NCBI GenBank assembly: GCA_037975125.1
Contig: CM075860.1
Coordinates: forward strand, 38,973,391-39,037,390
Direction of reading: 5' to 3'
Source: Latrodectus hesperus
Lineage: Eukaryota; Arthropoda; Arachnida; Araneae; Theridiidae
Length of the DNA stretch: 64,000 bases
Shown piece by piece: positions 48,157 through 61,500 of this stretch; position 1 is the first letter of the stretch, and each line of letters opens with the position of its first letter. A model generated the notes under the pieces. It worked only from the letters and a program-made list of their open reading frames with translations, was not told the DNA's origin and searched no databases. The position numbers and the translations under genes were made by a program.

Positions 48157-51100
48157 CTGCTGTAGTCCAGCTGATAAAGTCATTGCGCTTGTCATCAAAA
48201 TTTGATGGATTTGATTTTGACTTATCCAGAACTATCGTATCGATATAACTATGAATGTCAATTACTAGTGATTCCTACTATTAAGTTCTTCTATGAGCAT
48301 TTCATACTACTTTCTAGATAGATCAAGATTACAATAATTTTGATTTCACGTAATAATAATAAATAAGGCAGTTAATAATACACGACATGAAGTTAATTGC
48401 GTTACCCGCGACTTATTTTCTTGGATATAGCTCATGCATATTCCAGAAAACAATTGGTATTTCAATGTTCCAAGAAACCACCAGTGTTTTCGAATCATGT
48501 TCAAAAGATTGCTCTCGTTGTCTTTTCTGCAACAACCGTTTTTGTACATGGATACTAACAATAAGCGTTTGATTGTGTCATTATCGATACAGAATTTCTT
48601 TTTTCAAATGTACCTTCTAAGGTTCTGAAGAAAAATGCTTAGTTTTATTTAAATAATTGTGACAGATGAAAATCGATAATCATTTATCTTCGATTAAAGT
48701 TATGATTCTATTTTTGTGCATTGGATGATACCCCAGTATTTTCATCAGTATTTTGCTATCTAAATTACCATTAAAGTTCACTAGATGCAAATTTTACTAA
48801 AAAATACCCAAACTGGTTTCCGAAAATATATTACCTGAACTTTCCTATTTTACAATATCACATTATACTAATATGCGATTATTATAATTTCTTACTATCG
48901 TTTATTCATGTAGGCGCATTACGAGAGGTAAAAATTAACTATTCACATTCATCAATTAACGTTGCTATCAAGTTATATCATGATTAATCAACCCCTATCA
49001 TCAGAAGATAGCTAAAATAAGAATAATAATAATAAATAAATAAAACGGGGGAAATGCATTTAAAAATATACAAATTTAATCAGTTGTTTACCAAAACATA
49101 ATAACAATGATTAAAGTTTATGCAATAATAATAGTTTTTTCATAAATACTTTAATACAAAAAATCTTCATTTTTTTTTTCAAGAATATTCAACAAAAAAA
49201 AATTCAGGGTTTCCTTAAACATTTAGCTAGAGAGATTTGTAATTCCAAATTATCATCAAAACGAATTCATCTACGAAAAAAAAAAAATAATAATTTCATT
49301 CGAACTCACATCAACAAAAAAAAACGTAGGTAAAAAATATCTAAAAAGAACATTCGAATGAAAATATCTCATCGCAAAAGATAATGGGGTTTTTTGAACT
49401 GCAGTAATATCGCTGCCAAAAGATGTGTTGTTCACAAGGATAGTTCATCGAAGTCCTATCTGACAAGAATGAAAAAAAAAATTGTTTTCATTTGACATTG
49501 CAACTTGATTAACAGCGGCTATTTATAATTTCACTATTTTTTTCCTCGGTTGCTTGTGGACGGTGCACTACGCAGTCCACTGACGGAGGTGATAATAATA
49601 GAAATTCTTAGCGGCTTTCTAGAAGTAACAGGAAAAATTATTTCCATTGTCACAGAGTACCTGAAAAAAATCAACACGAATTTTTTCTGCACAGTTGTCT
49701 TTAATGAAAAATTCTCATACACGAGCAGATGTTACTTGTAAGTCTCTCAGCTTTAATATGAAATATTAAATCATTTCATAAAATGTTAATTTCATCTATC
49801 TGTATTTACCACGCATTAAAATCGCACAATAGCCACTGGTGAGACTAAATTATAATTCTTGGAAAAGAATCGCGCACGCGCAAACATAATTAGCATGATC
49901 GAAGAAGAGCACAACAATTAATATTCATGACATTCTTCTTATTGGATTTCAAATAGTAAGGATAGAAAAGCAAAACATTACTGCTTTGTTTTGTGTAAAA
50001 TGATATAGTCCGAACAACATCGTTTTCGTTTTGTTTATTTAAATCAGAATTCGAAAATGAATGTGCTTGGTAGTTACTCTTTTTGATTTTCGCACGAATC
50101 AAGTTACAACGGAACCGGGATTCCATTCCAAGATTCTTTTTTACAAGTAAAGATTGTAAAATTTCTTCTTAAAGCCAAATGTGTATTCGTTCTTATCCTA
50201 AAAAAATATAATAGATATTTCTTATTAATAATCATAATCTCGAGGCATCAAAAGTGTGTGCAAATCTTCTTGGTACAGTTGAATCGACATTTACACCAGT
50301 GAAGACATTTGCCAATCGATATCGTACATCTCTTGTCTCTTTCCCACAAAATTGTTTTTCTCAGAACTTTTTTCAAAACAATCGCCAGTATTTATCACCC
50401 AGTAGTAGTTCGGTATTTATGCACAAATTAAAAAATAAAACACCTTTCAAATCATCTTATGATAGTCGGCTTCATTTAAGGAGTCGTATTATGCTGTATA
50501 ATTTTAACACCTGCTACCATCGGAATCAAGTATTTAAATGTAATGCAATGAAGTAATGCAATTATGCCATCGTAATATCACTTAGATATTTAATTGAAAT
50601 AATTTAGAATGTCATGCTATAGTTTATTAGAAACACATATTTCGTAAACTCTGTTTATCTCTTTTTGTATATTATGACTAGTTCTAATGATAATGTTCTA
50701 TTATAATGAATCTCAGTAACATACATAATTAATCAAAGACTTGAAGAAAAAAAGTTAAAGTCATTAATTCAAAAGCTATAAAATCTGCTTAGAGTAAATA
50801 TATATATATATATAATATAGTTTAGCTTATTTAAGGTAACTAAAAAACAATAAAAAGACGCTTATTTTTGCAAAATGAATAAATAAATGAAACAACTTAT
50901 AAAGACCTATACGCGACTTTAAAAAATGCATTTGAAAAAATAGGCAGTCAGTCAAAAACTGCGAACAATGGCAAATAATAAAGTAGGGATATTTTGAAAA
51001 AAAAAAATACCCACTTTAGAGAAGAAAGAATTGAAAAAAATTCCTAGGATGAAAGCAACGGGAAGGAAGCTCCTGCATTCAATGTATACATTCATATAAT

Positions 51101-51317
51101 CGGCCTAAGACAACAGTGATTCATAATACCTAGGGGCGTGTCAATGGAAATGCAACGATTCCATAGATTCATAAATATGCGCAACCATAAGCATTCAAAA
51201 GCACCTTTGTAGATGATTATGGTAATGATAGCTGCACTGCTTAAGGCTCAGCCTCATAAAAAAAAATTAAAATATCATTTGAAAAAATGTATCCTTATTC
51301 AAATGGCTTATTAATTT

Positions 51318-51373
<56 letters not shown>

Positions 51374-53208
51374 AAAAGCTAGCCTAATTTACAAACAAAA
51401 TTTAAACAAAATTTTTAAATTAACGTAATATTTTACATATAATTTAAATCGGATTATAATACACTCGATATTAGTAAGAACTGGAGCAGGATTTTACGTG
51501 CTTCCTGCGAAAAAAGTGCTTAAGTTGCTCAGAAAAGGTTTTTGTTGAAGCAACACCAATTTCTGGCCCAGCAAGACCATTTAAAGTGGGTATCTTGTTT
51601 GTTACAATTATTTATAATAATCCTCTTAGAAGAGTCATTAACAGCGTACAATATGAGAGGGTTAATCTTGCAATACTATTCGAAACTTCTGTATTAGAAA
51701 CATTCTACGGTAATTTCCCACATAATTGTAAATTATGATAGCAAAATTTTAATACTTCACAGCATAAATATATTTCGTCATTTAAGTACATCAAATAATA
51801 TAGATTTTAATCAATAATATCAAATATTACAAATAAAACAGGAAAAGTTTTTTATTTTGTTTATTTCCATATTACGAAGTAAGACCAGATCCACGAATCT
51901 GCTGATCCTTAAAAAGTCGAAGACAAAATGAGTAGTAGAATAAATTTCTTCAGTAAAGAGACCGAAATATTCCAAGATGTGATTAGCAGAAGATGATGCT
52001 GTTGGCATTTTGAACAAAGGGCATTGGATTTTTTTATTCTCAGAAAATGTAAGATATTTCAGGTAGCAAGAGGCTGGTGCAGGTTTCTCTGCTACAGGCG
52101 ATAGTTAGATAGACCTGGTTTACTACCCTGTAACAGCCAGTCCTTTATAATTTTGAATTTTTTCTGAGAAAAAAGTTCAAGGTAAATAATCTCTAAGAAA
52201 GGAATTGGACGACTGAAATCCTACTTAGCAAGACTATTCGATTTCGTTACCGAAAAATTCAACTTTTGATAATATTCAGTGGAAGTTAATATCATTTTGA
52301 AAAGAAATGAGCTTTAACTTGAATAAAATAGAGTTGCTTGCTTTGTCTTCAATGTATACCTAACTATAGCAAAATTTTGTATTATTAAATGTGTTCAAAA
52401 AAGAACAGATTTGAAATTTAAAAAAACAGTTAGCAAAGAATGCAGAACAAGTTATTCAAGTCATTATTTTTGAAATAATATCCAGAAAAATACGACAAAG
52501 GATGAATGTCTTAAGCATGAATGTAAATAAATGTATATGATTTGTCATCTATCAAACGCAAATCCACTTATTTACCGGAATCCTTGCTCAGAAACTTAAA
52601 TTCGGGCAAGCACAACAAAATAAAGTGGAAGTTATCGAGAATACAAGGAATAGCATTTCAAGATAAGAATCAATATTAAAAAAACAAAGAGTATTAAAAG
52701 TCGAACAAGACTATGCAGTAAATGATGATCCGATAATTCCAGTCAACAATTCATCAAGACACAACAGGTGATACTACTAAACGGCAAATATTTCCTTGGC
52801 AATCCGACATAGGACATCAAGGTAAGAACACCGAAATAAGTTTCATAAGAGTTTTCAAGCTAAAAACACACCGAAATAACTTTCATAAGAGTGGTAAGAG
52901 TACATCCACGTAAGAAAATGACGTGTATTCCAGAGATATCAAGAAAACAAACGAGGAATATTCACTGCTGAACATAGAAATCAGATCCGTAAAGTGATTG
53001 CAGTTCAATTTACTGACAATTTCAATTTAGTTTGGAGGCTGATATCAGATATATTTGGTATGGACAGAAAAAGGCACTCGAAGCAACCCCATGAACATTA
53101 GAGAAAGAGCTCATTACAAACGAGGTAGATTGATGAGATGAAGAATCAACACATGTAAATAGAACGATCAACATTTCATTCAAAGAGGCAATTTCACAGT
53201 CCATATAT

Positions 53209-53212
<4 letters not shown>
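48157..53212. other. No gene supported
   Basis: AT-rich sequence with short open frames only. The frame at 50254-50556 (plus, 100 residues) has balanced composition but no recognisable domain. A GC-richer patch, GAATCGCGCACGCGCAAAC, lies near 49868. TA repeats occur at 50798-50813 and 51322-51360. Confidence 0.45.
51322..51360. repeat. (TA)n microsatellite
   Basis: A TA tract of about 39 bp followed by TGTATGTATG. Confidence 0.95.

Positions 53213-53280
<68 letters not shown>
53213..53280. repeat. (TA)n microsatellite
   Basis: A TA tract of about 68 bp. It yields a spurious Tyr-Ile open frame. Confidence 0.95.
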
Positions 53281-53285
<5 letters not shown>

Positions 53286-53978
53286 CAATTTACTGATACT
53301 TCATGTTATATTTTACATTGAAAGCTTCGCTGATTTCTTATTTTAAAAATGACACAACACTATGGATATTTTATACTTCTTCTCGTAGAGAACATCCTTG
53401 AAGTTGAGACAATATAGAGTATGAAGTCGCCAGTTTGCTTTCTTGACATAAATCCAATCAAGTGTTTTAAGGACACGTTTTCGAAAGATACTGTACTACA
53501 AGATCAAAACCTCCTTTTATTATTTTTGATTTGGAGATTGCACTTCTTCAGAAACAGAAAAGTTTCTCAAAATTCATATTATTAACTTCATCGTGTCCAT
53601 GCAGAAAAGATGACGGCAGTTAACAAACAGCCGGCGTAAAATTAAGTTTCAAAAATACTCATTCTGAGTTGGTGGGCCATAGCAATTTGCCTTCTTTCAG
53701 AGTATCTTAAATCAGCAGATATTTCTAGACGGTTATGAATTCATTAGAATGATGCTTCAGATTCTCATCTATGAGACACATATAATTTCCACAAGATCAC
53801 ATACTTTCAACGCCAAGTCAAACTCAAGACTACGTGATGCCAACAATGGCTCTCTGGCCGTATGTTACTGGAAACTGAAAAACCTTAAATTTTAAGTAAT
53901 TTAGAGATAAAATTTAAGTTTCTAATTCATATAATTGTGCTTTAATAAATAAAAACAATTGCAAACAAGCATATAAAC

Positions 53979-53982
<4 letters not shown>

Positions 53983-54054
<72 letters not shown>
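53983..54054. repeat. (TA)n microsatellite
   Basis: A TA tract of about 72 bp. It yields a spurious Tyr-Ile open frame. Confidence 0.95.
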
Positions 54055-54057
<3 letters not shown>

Positions 54058-54749
54058 GTTGATGATGTAAGTGAAAAAAGCTAAAAATTGCAACAAGGTA
54101 CATACATAACTGAATGAAATCGTTACAAATGGTTGAAATTGTAGAAAGGCATTTAATCAGTAGGGATCTAATAATACTGAGTGAGTTGTTCGTAAAAATA
54201 AGTAAAAATAGTGACTGGAGAGAAATTAAGTAAATATTGTAATAGGACATATATATCCTTAAGTACAGAGATTGTGTCCTAAAATTTGTAATAGGCTACA
54301 TAAATCAATAATTACTGAAAAGAAAAGTTAAAAACGGCTTTATATATATGAATACAATTGTCACACTTAACAAATTAGTCAGGTGAAAAAAGCTTAGCTT
54401 TTAATGAGGATCAATAATAGGAGAAAAATCGCGATATAGCACATAAACAAATGTAATTAATAAGCGAAAATAAAAATTGTAACAAGACACAGATCAGTGA
54501 AGACGACGAAAATAGTTAAAAATTGCTGTACTCGCACTTAAGTCAGAGAGAACAGATAAGAATTTAACGCTAGACACATGTTATCGAGGATAAGAGAAAA
54601 TAGTCGGAAACCGCGGTAAAAGTCAGTAAAAAACTCAGCGCATTAAATTAAATAAATATCCGCGACGTAATACGGAAGCAAACACATGCTAGTTTATCAC
54701 ATTTTCTCAGTGATGTATTTTAAAGTGGGCATCAGCACCTAATATAATC

Positions 54750-55019
54750 ACTTCTGTAATCGGCTTCGAATGACGAAGCAAACTGTAATAACAAAAAGAA
54801 ATTCCCATCTTTTACTTTCTCTAAAAAAGAAAGAGAGGATTTGCATACGCTCTCCGTTTCAACGCATTTCCTCATGCACGAAGGGGGAAAGAAAAAATAG
54901 ATATTAAAACACTTCCAGGTGTTTGGAGATGATTTGAACCGTATCGGCAAACTAACTGAAATAGATAGTTCAACGGCCGAGAGCAACAATGGCTTCAATC
55001 ACCAACCATGCTACCCGCC
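54750..55019 (-). repeat. tRNA-derived SINE
   Basis: Minus-strand head GGCGGGTAGCATGGTTGG (A box, 55019-55002) and GGTTCAAATC (B box, 54940-54931), with body down to about 54750. An open frame over this block (54998-54732) is not a gene. Confidence 0.65.
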
Positions 55020-58000
55020 TAGATTTAGCTACAAAATGAAATGACTTTTCACTTTCCTATAGAGCTGGAAGTGTCTGTCTAGTGTATTTAATTGCTACCT
55101 AACCTGTCTAAAACGTTAATAATGTTAAAAGGCGAATAAAACAAGCACAAAAATGTCTGCGTTCTTCATACAAGCTTTCTTACCTGTAAAAAGAAGCTAA
55201 AGAAATTTGTCTTAGGATATTTCCTAATTAAATTGTTTTAATCCATACAATGTAATTTTAAGTATGGATACAACCATGTACATGTAAAGTCAAAAATATG
55301 CAACTGTAATATAACGATAGACCAAAAACTTTGACTAATGGCCTAGATTTACTAATTTTGAACATTTGTTCCGGACAAATAACCATGCATGTGCAAAAAG
55401 CGACTGAAGTATAACAAAACAACAAGATTTATGTACTTCTTTTCAAGATTGGATCAAAGAAAAAAATCAATTAAAATAGAAACGGTGCACATTCCACAGT
55501 TTTCTACATTTTTAATTTTTACAGCAGTTTCTAAAGATTCTCAAATTTAGGAATACTAAAATTAAAAGAACTTGAAGATTGAACTTTGACATTAAAACGT
55601 TTGAAATATCAAAAAAGCTTTGGCGTCGAGATTAAATAAATGGGCTGTATATGAAAATGTTTTATAAAAACTATAGGAAATAAACTTCAGTGTTATTTGA
55701 CATATTTAAATTGACAAAAATAAATGCAGTCAATAAGCAATTATTTGTTTATTTTACTTCAAGAAAGAATCGTCAACCATTGTTGAGTCCAGCTAATTGG
55801 TAGAATTTGCGGACTTCATTAAATCCAGAATTTGTATTTGATGAGGGTAGGCTCTAAGACATTCGAAAGAAATAGATTGAAGAAACATGGTCAAAAATTA
55901 TTGAATTTATTATAAATAAATATACATTTTTTAAAATTATTTTATTACTCATATATAAGACAGATTTTTTCCCAAATTTAATAAAGTGAAACATAAAATT
56001 TCAAACTTTCAAATAGCTTTTTAAAGTTTCAAAATTTTCATATATTTACTAATAGATTTTTTAAATATATTGTGATTTTTTAGCGACGTAGAAGAAAATA
56101 GAACACTTAAAAATTTAATGGAATGAAGGTAAATGTTATGAATAATTTATAAGCAAATAGGAGTTATATTTTTAGAGAATAGTTTTCAATACAAACTTAT
56201 TTATAAATAGTTTACATGACAAAAAAATAGTATGATTATGATTTCGACTATTACAAAAAATATTTTAATATAAGCGTTAATATTCCTTTTCCTCATTTAT
56301 AAATTTTCCTATTTATTACACAATCATCTTCGTTATTATTATTCTTTTCAACATAAAATGAATTCGTGAATTATTTTTAGCAAAAATGAGATCTCATTCT
56401 ATGTAAGCCAGAATGTATGTTCTACAGCCATTTGAATGGAAATAACAAAAAAAATCAATATAAAACCGGATTTAACACAGACAGTCACAGGGATTGAAAC
56501 TTCCATCAGGTAAGAACTATAAGTAAGGACATTTTATTGGCTATACTGGCAGCATTATTCGAAAAAAATTCCGTCTAGAAACCAAGGAATATGGAGAAAG
56601 GATTTTCATTCGAAATTAATCAGAATTTTTACTAGCAATTGAAAGTGATCTCTGAATTGATTTAGACATTACATATTAACGATCTAAATCAGCAACAAGA
56701 AGTGCAACCATAATTAGAAAAATATAAAGCAGTGTTCTCGCAGAATTTTTTTTTAGCTAGAGATTGGTTTAAAGTTCCAAGGCACATTTAATGAAGATTT
56801 TTCACTTATAATAGGAATTATTATTTAAAATTCTAACATTTAAAATGTAATGTACAAAAAAATCAACTTATACTTATTACGATTGTTACAATAAAGGAGT
56901 AAAAAGGCGAATCATTTATGTGTGCAGTCAATTTTTAAAAAAATGAATATCATTTAATCCATTATGGCATGTTGCTTTTCCGACAAAAAATAAAAAAAGT
57001 CTGCCTTTTTAAAAAAAAAATCATTTTGATATACTTTTAAGAAAAAAAAATTATAAACACAACGTAAATTGATACAAATTTTTGAAACATCGTTTTTAAA
57101 AGCAATGTTGAGTAACATTTTTAAAATTTACAAAATTTTTGATTCTATGGGATTGTGTATGTTTTGTAGATAATGATGTGTATGTTTTGCAGCTTTCCCT
57201 TAGAATATTAATACTAGGAATAAAAAATATCACAATGCGATTTATCTGATAAATTAAAAAATGTGAACATTTTTCGTCACAATTATAGATACTGCTAAGC
57301 TGAAACTTACTCCAAATTCCAGAATGTGATACATCCAGTTGAAGAGATAAGAAAGGGATAAAGGAAATTTCCGAGCGTCATTTCGCGCAAAATAAATTCT
57401 AAAAAAGAAGTCAACAAAAGCTCTCGAATTCAATACCAGATTAGTATAAATTAAATTTCCTCATTTAATTCACAAACTAAACATTATTGTACTATTAGTA
57501 GGCTCATAGCAAATTGAACAATCCACACACATTTTGTAATTTATTTAATTTCAACACAGGCATCCATCTTCACGCGTATAATAAACTTAATAAATCAAAG
57601 CGAAATAACGATTCATTCATTAAAATGCTTAGTTTTAAAATACACAAAAAATTAAATAAAAAATGAACTTAAAACAACTATCACAGGAAAGTACAAAAAA
57701 TACATGACTGCATTCATCAGCTCTTACAAACACTTTTATGTTCATAGCCTACAACATCATCAATTTTTAACTAATTTTTGACAGTGGTTTTCAAACTTTT
57801 ACGAATATCTCCTTCCAATATATATAAGCAGCTATTTCATTTCTTCCATTGATTTACGATGCTGAGTCTCATTTCACAATGAAATAACTCTGTATTATTA
57901 ATTATTGCAGATAATACAAATTTCTAAATATTACTAATAATACGTTCGAGAAAAACAGACGACTTTTTTTTGGTACTGTGGCAACACAGCATTCCTTGCG

Positions 58001-58164
58001 AAACTGCTTATTGTAGACAAAAGGATAATTGGAGTGAACTAGCAAGAAGTGAAAATATGTAAATAAGCGATAGGCTTATTTACTTTTGTATGTTTTTTGT
58101 CGATGGATTTATTTACAAACATGTATATATTCTTGGATAATGTTGCAATGTTTACTAGTTCTTC
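55020..58164. other. No gene supported
   Basis: AT-rich. It contains a possible Gypsy scrap (56640-56760) and a minus-strand open stretch at about 57396-57318 bounded by acceptor-like and donor-like sites, which is not identified. Confidence 0.45.
56640..56760 (+). mobile_element. Possible Ty3/Gypsy pol scrap
   Basis: A plus-strand reading gives NDLNQQQEVQP, a stop, then LEKYKAVFSQ, similar to the segment just before the reverse transcriptase in Ty3/Gypsy elements (LLxxYxDVFS). Nothing else of such an element is recognised nearby, so this is weak. Confidence 0.3.
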
Positions 58165-58590
58165 TTTTTTAATAGCGTAACAACCTATTACAGGTCTTAG
58201 CCCAGTCTGTCCAGAGCGACACTTTGACATTTCCTTATTTTCAGTATCTTCCTAATTTTCAGTGTCAACGAGCCATCATGTTGGTGGTCTTCCTCGGGCA
58301 CGGGATCTTCTTAAACGTTGATATTCTAGTGGGGTTGTTTTCCCGGCTTCTCCAGACATGGCCAAGCCATCTTCGCCTGTTGCTTCTGATAACCCGGGTA
58401 ATCTGGGGCTGATTATACAGCCTAGACAATTCAAAACTATATCTGTTTCGCCAACAACCCTGTTCCTGTACAGGCCCATAGATAGTTCTTAATACCTTCC
58501 TTTAAAATGTTTCCAGGGTTTGCTGTATATTAACATTCAATGTCCGCGTTTCGCTAGCATATAGCAGCACGGGTAGTATGTGTTTACTAG
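58165..58590 (-). mobile_element. LINE reverse transcriptase 3' end fragment
   Basis: On the minus strand from about 58575, PVLLYASETRT-like and then RRWLGHVWRSRENN correspond to the LYGSETW…RWLGHVxRM tail after the RT domain in many LINEs. A SKCRSGQTGLRPVIG-type terminal segment follows, then an A-rich end. Frameshifts are present and the 5' part is missing. Confidence 0.65.
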
Positions 58591-61500
58591 TTAGTATTTA
58601 AATAAATATTTAAAGGCAAATTCCTGTAGGTTGTAATGTTGTATTGAAAAAAATTATTGGCAAACAAATACAACAGCGACAGAACTTTTGTTAAAAATAT
58701 TTCAACTAAAGAACCAAGATTAACTCAAGATTAAATAGATAGATTTGCCTACAAATTTATTCGAAAAAGAATAAAAACTACTCAAGCAACAAACAGTGTA
58801 AAGAGTAAATAATTAATAATTATGGACTTCATTTTTTGTAACTATACAGAAGTAATGTTTTAAGCCGTCAAGGTCAGACAGTGTAGACAATGTGCTTAGC
58901 TTTTCCAAGCACCGTGGCTCAGGAAAAGATGAAAAAATTATTTTTTTTAAAACAAATATGGAATTAATGAGCTAGTTATAGCAAAGCACCACTTGGTTTG
59001 AGGAAGTGATTAAACTTAAACAACAGCAGGTGGGAAGGAGCACTGAGGAAACTTGCAAAAATAAGTTAAATCGACGGGATAACAAATATAATTAGAACTT
59101 TTACATCTTTTTTTCCTAACATTTCACCGTTTTATGGATAAAAAGATGCTTCAGGTTGTTTGGTTTTTCTTTTTTCCTTCCAAATTTGGTTCTACCCCAA
59201 ATACTTCTGGTGTTATACATTTCCGTCAATTTATGTTTTACGTAAAAAGTAAAATTTCACCCACTTCAAATATTCTATTTTAACTGGGTGTTACAATTCT
59301 TAAATATGCTATTAAATTCAGTGTTTAGAAGTATGTGTATTTTGTTAGTCACTCATACAAAATATAGAATTCTAAGCAATGAATTTAATATTAATATTTT
59401 CGAAATGTTTTCTTCAAAAATATTTTAAAAATAAATAGTACAACTGAAACCGTTATTAGAATAAAACAATGCTGGCTTGCTTTGAAAATTTTTAATTTAA
59501 ACATTCACAAATGAACACAGCTCATCACAAGAACAGTTTGTACAAGAAGGACAAAACAAATTTGGAAATTGTACTTCAGCAATTCACTTCATAGCGGCTA
59601 AAATTCAGTTACTCGTTTTTTTAAAATTGATATATTATTTAATGACAACTAACCACTTGTTGCCATTATAAGACTAATAATATAGTTACAATTAGATACT
59701 TTCACTTCTAGAAGAAGACAACTGCGGACGGGAAATGTGGCCGTTGTTTATATGTTTTCTATATGCTCCAGCAGAGCTTTTGAGACCCACGAAAATTGAA
59801 TGCTTAAAAGTCTATACTCATATGCAACTTTAATTTCCTTTTCTCTTTATTTCAGTATGCAAACATCAATACTAATTCCTCAAGGATTATTGTGTACATT
59901 TTGCAAGAGGAATTTCTATTTCCCTCTAAGTAATCAATTCCGTCCGTGAGGATCTGATGACGCCATATACAAGTGTCTAATTCACAACAATAAAAACAGT
60001 ACAAGATTCAATGTTGATGTCTGCGATCAATACATTTTTATAGAAGATTTGATTAAATTCTTACGATCGTGCTTGGTAATGCGCAATAGGATTCCTAAGT
60101 ATTTGACATAGAAATACTTTATAAGTCTCTAATTCAAAATAATGATAACATAGTTTCGATTTTCCAAAATTTGAAAGCCACATACTTGACAACTGACTAT
60201 TCAAGCTCTCATAAAGAGATTTTATTTTTCAGCATTGGATCGTATTCACATGTCTCAAAGAAAAAAATTCGAAAATTCCCTATCATTCTCTCACAGATGG
60301 GTTTATGTAAAGTAAAAATCTTATGTAGCATTGAAATCATAGAATTGAGCATGTAACATATGTTCGTGTTCTTACTCAGCGGTCAAGTGAATGAACTAGA
60401 AATAGCAGCAATCGGAAAAGTAGGATGGAAAAAACAGTACTCTCTCTCTCTCAGTTGTACGAAAACATTCAATGTCTTCGAATGAATATAACCGTCTATT
60501 AGACATAGAGTGAGATGGAACTTTAAATGAGATTTACAATGCGACGAAATTTACCATGTTCAACCTTTATATTACAGTCGATATTAAATATATATTTATA
60601 TTAAATGGAAAGGAACGGAAAAATAAATATATAATCATATTTCTTTTTCTACAGATTTCATATGAATTCGAGAAACAGTGAAAAGAGGAAGATCAAAATC
60701 ACGCACGTCTTCTCTGATAGTTTTTAAAAGTGTCATTACTAATTTGCTGACCTCTTATAGTTCTTGAGAAAAAATTTTTTAAGTTATTATTTTTATTTTT
60801 GTAATTCAGATTTTGATTAATTTGCCCATTATAGCTAGTTAGAGTGACTTTAGAGACACAACAACTTAACAAAAAAAGACATTTTTCTTCAAATTTTATT
60901 TGTATAAAAGCTTAGAATAATGATTTTTTTAAATGTAATTTGCAAAGTTAATTGTTTTACATATAATATCTTATTTATGTTAAATTTTCACAGTCAAAAT
61001 TTTTTCTATACAAGTAAAAATAATTTTAAAATGATTTCAAATTACAAAATGCAGCAATTCACAATAATTAATTAAGTGAGCAAGAAATATATATCAAAAC
61101 TTAACGATTAGGTCCCATAAATTCTAAACTGGTAAACTTTGACTCAATAGCAGTTATAAAGTACTACATATTAATTGAAGAGAGAGAAGTATTTCATTAA
61201 TTACCTATTTCTATCATTTAAATAACCTATTGAAATACAATAGTTTTGCTTTCATCTGTAAAGATAAATATAGTAATCAGTTTTTTCCATAACAATTCAA
61301 ACAGAATACCTAAAAATAAAATGGTCTTTTACACTTAAAAATATCGCGTGGAATTCCATACAAACAAGTGTAAATATCGATTCTTTTTAATCTTTAACAA
61401 TCTTAAAGGATTAATATTAACTCTAAAAAAGGGTAGGAGTGAATCGGTTTTTTTTAATTAAATCCAAACAAGATTTACTAAAAATCGTAGAAGAATTATG

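Noticed and set aside
47711..48248. Two overlapping open frames of 134 and 152 residues
   Set aside because: They arise from the tandem repeat and show no recognised domain; kept as a finding, not as a gene.
49550..49741. Overlapping open frames on both strands near a GC-richer patch
   Set aside because: There are no convincing splice sites in register and no recognisable product.
50254..50556. A 100-residue plus-strand open frame
   Set aside because: No domain, splice context or homology is recognised; it is not called as a gene.
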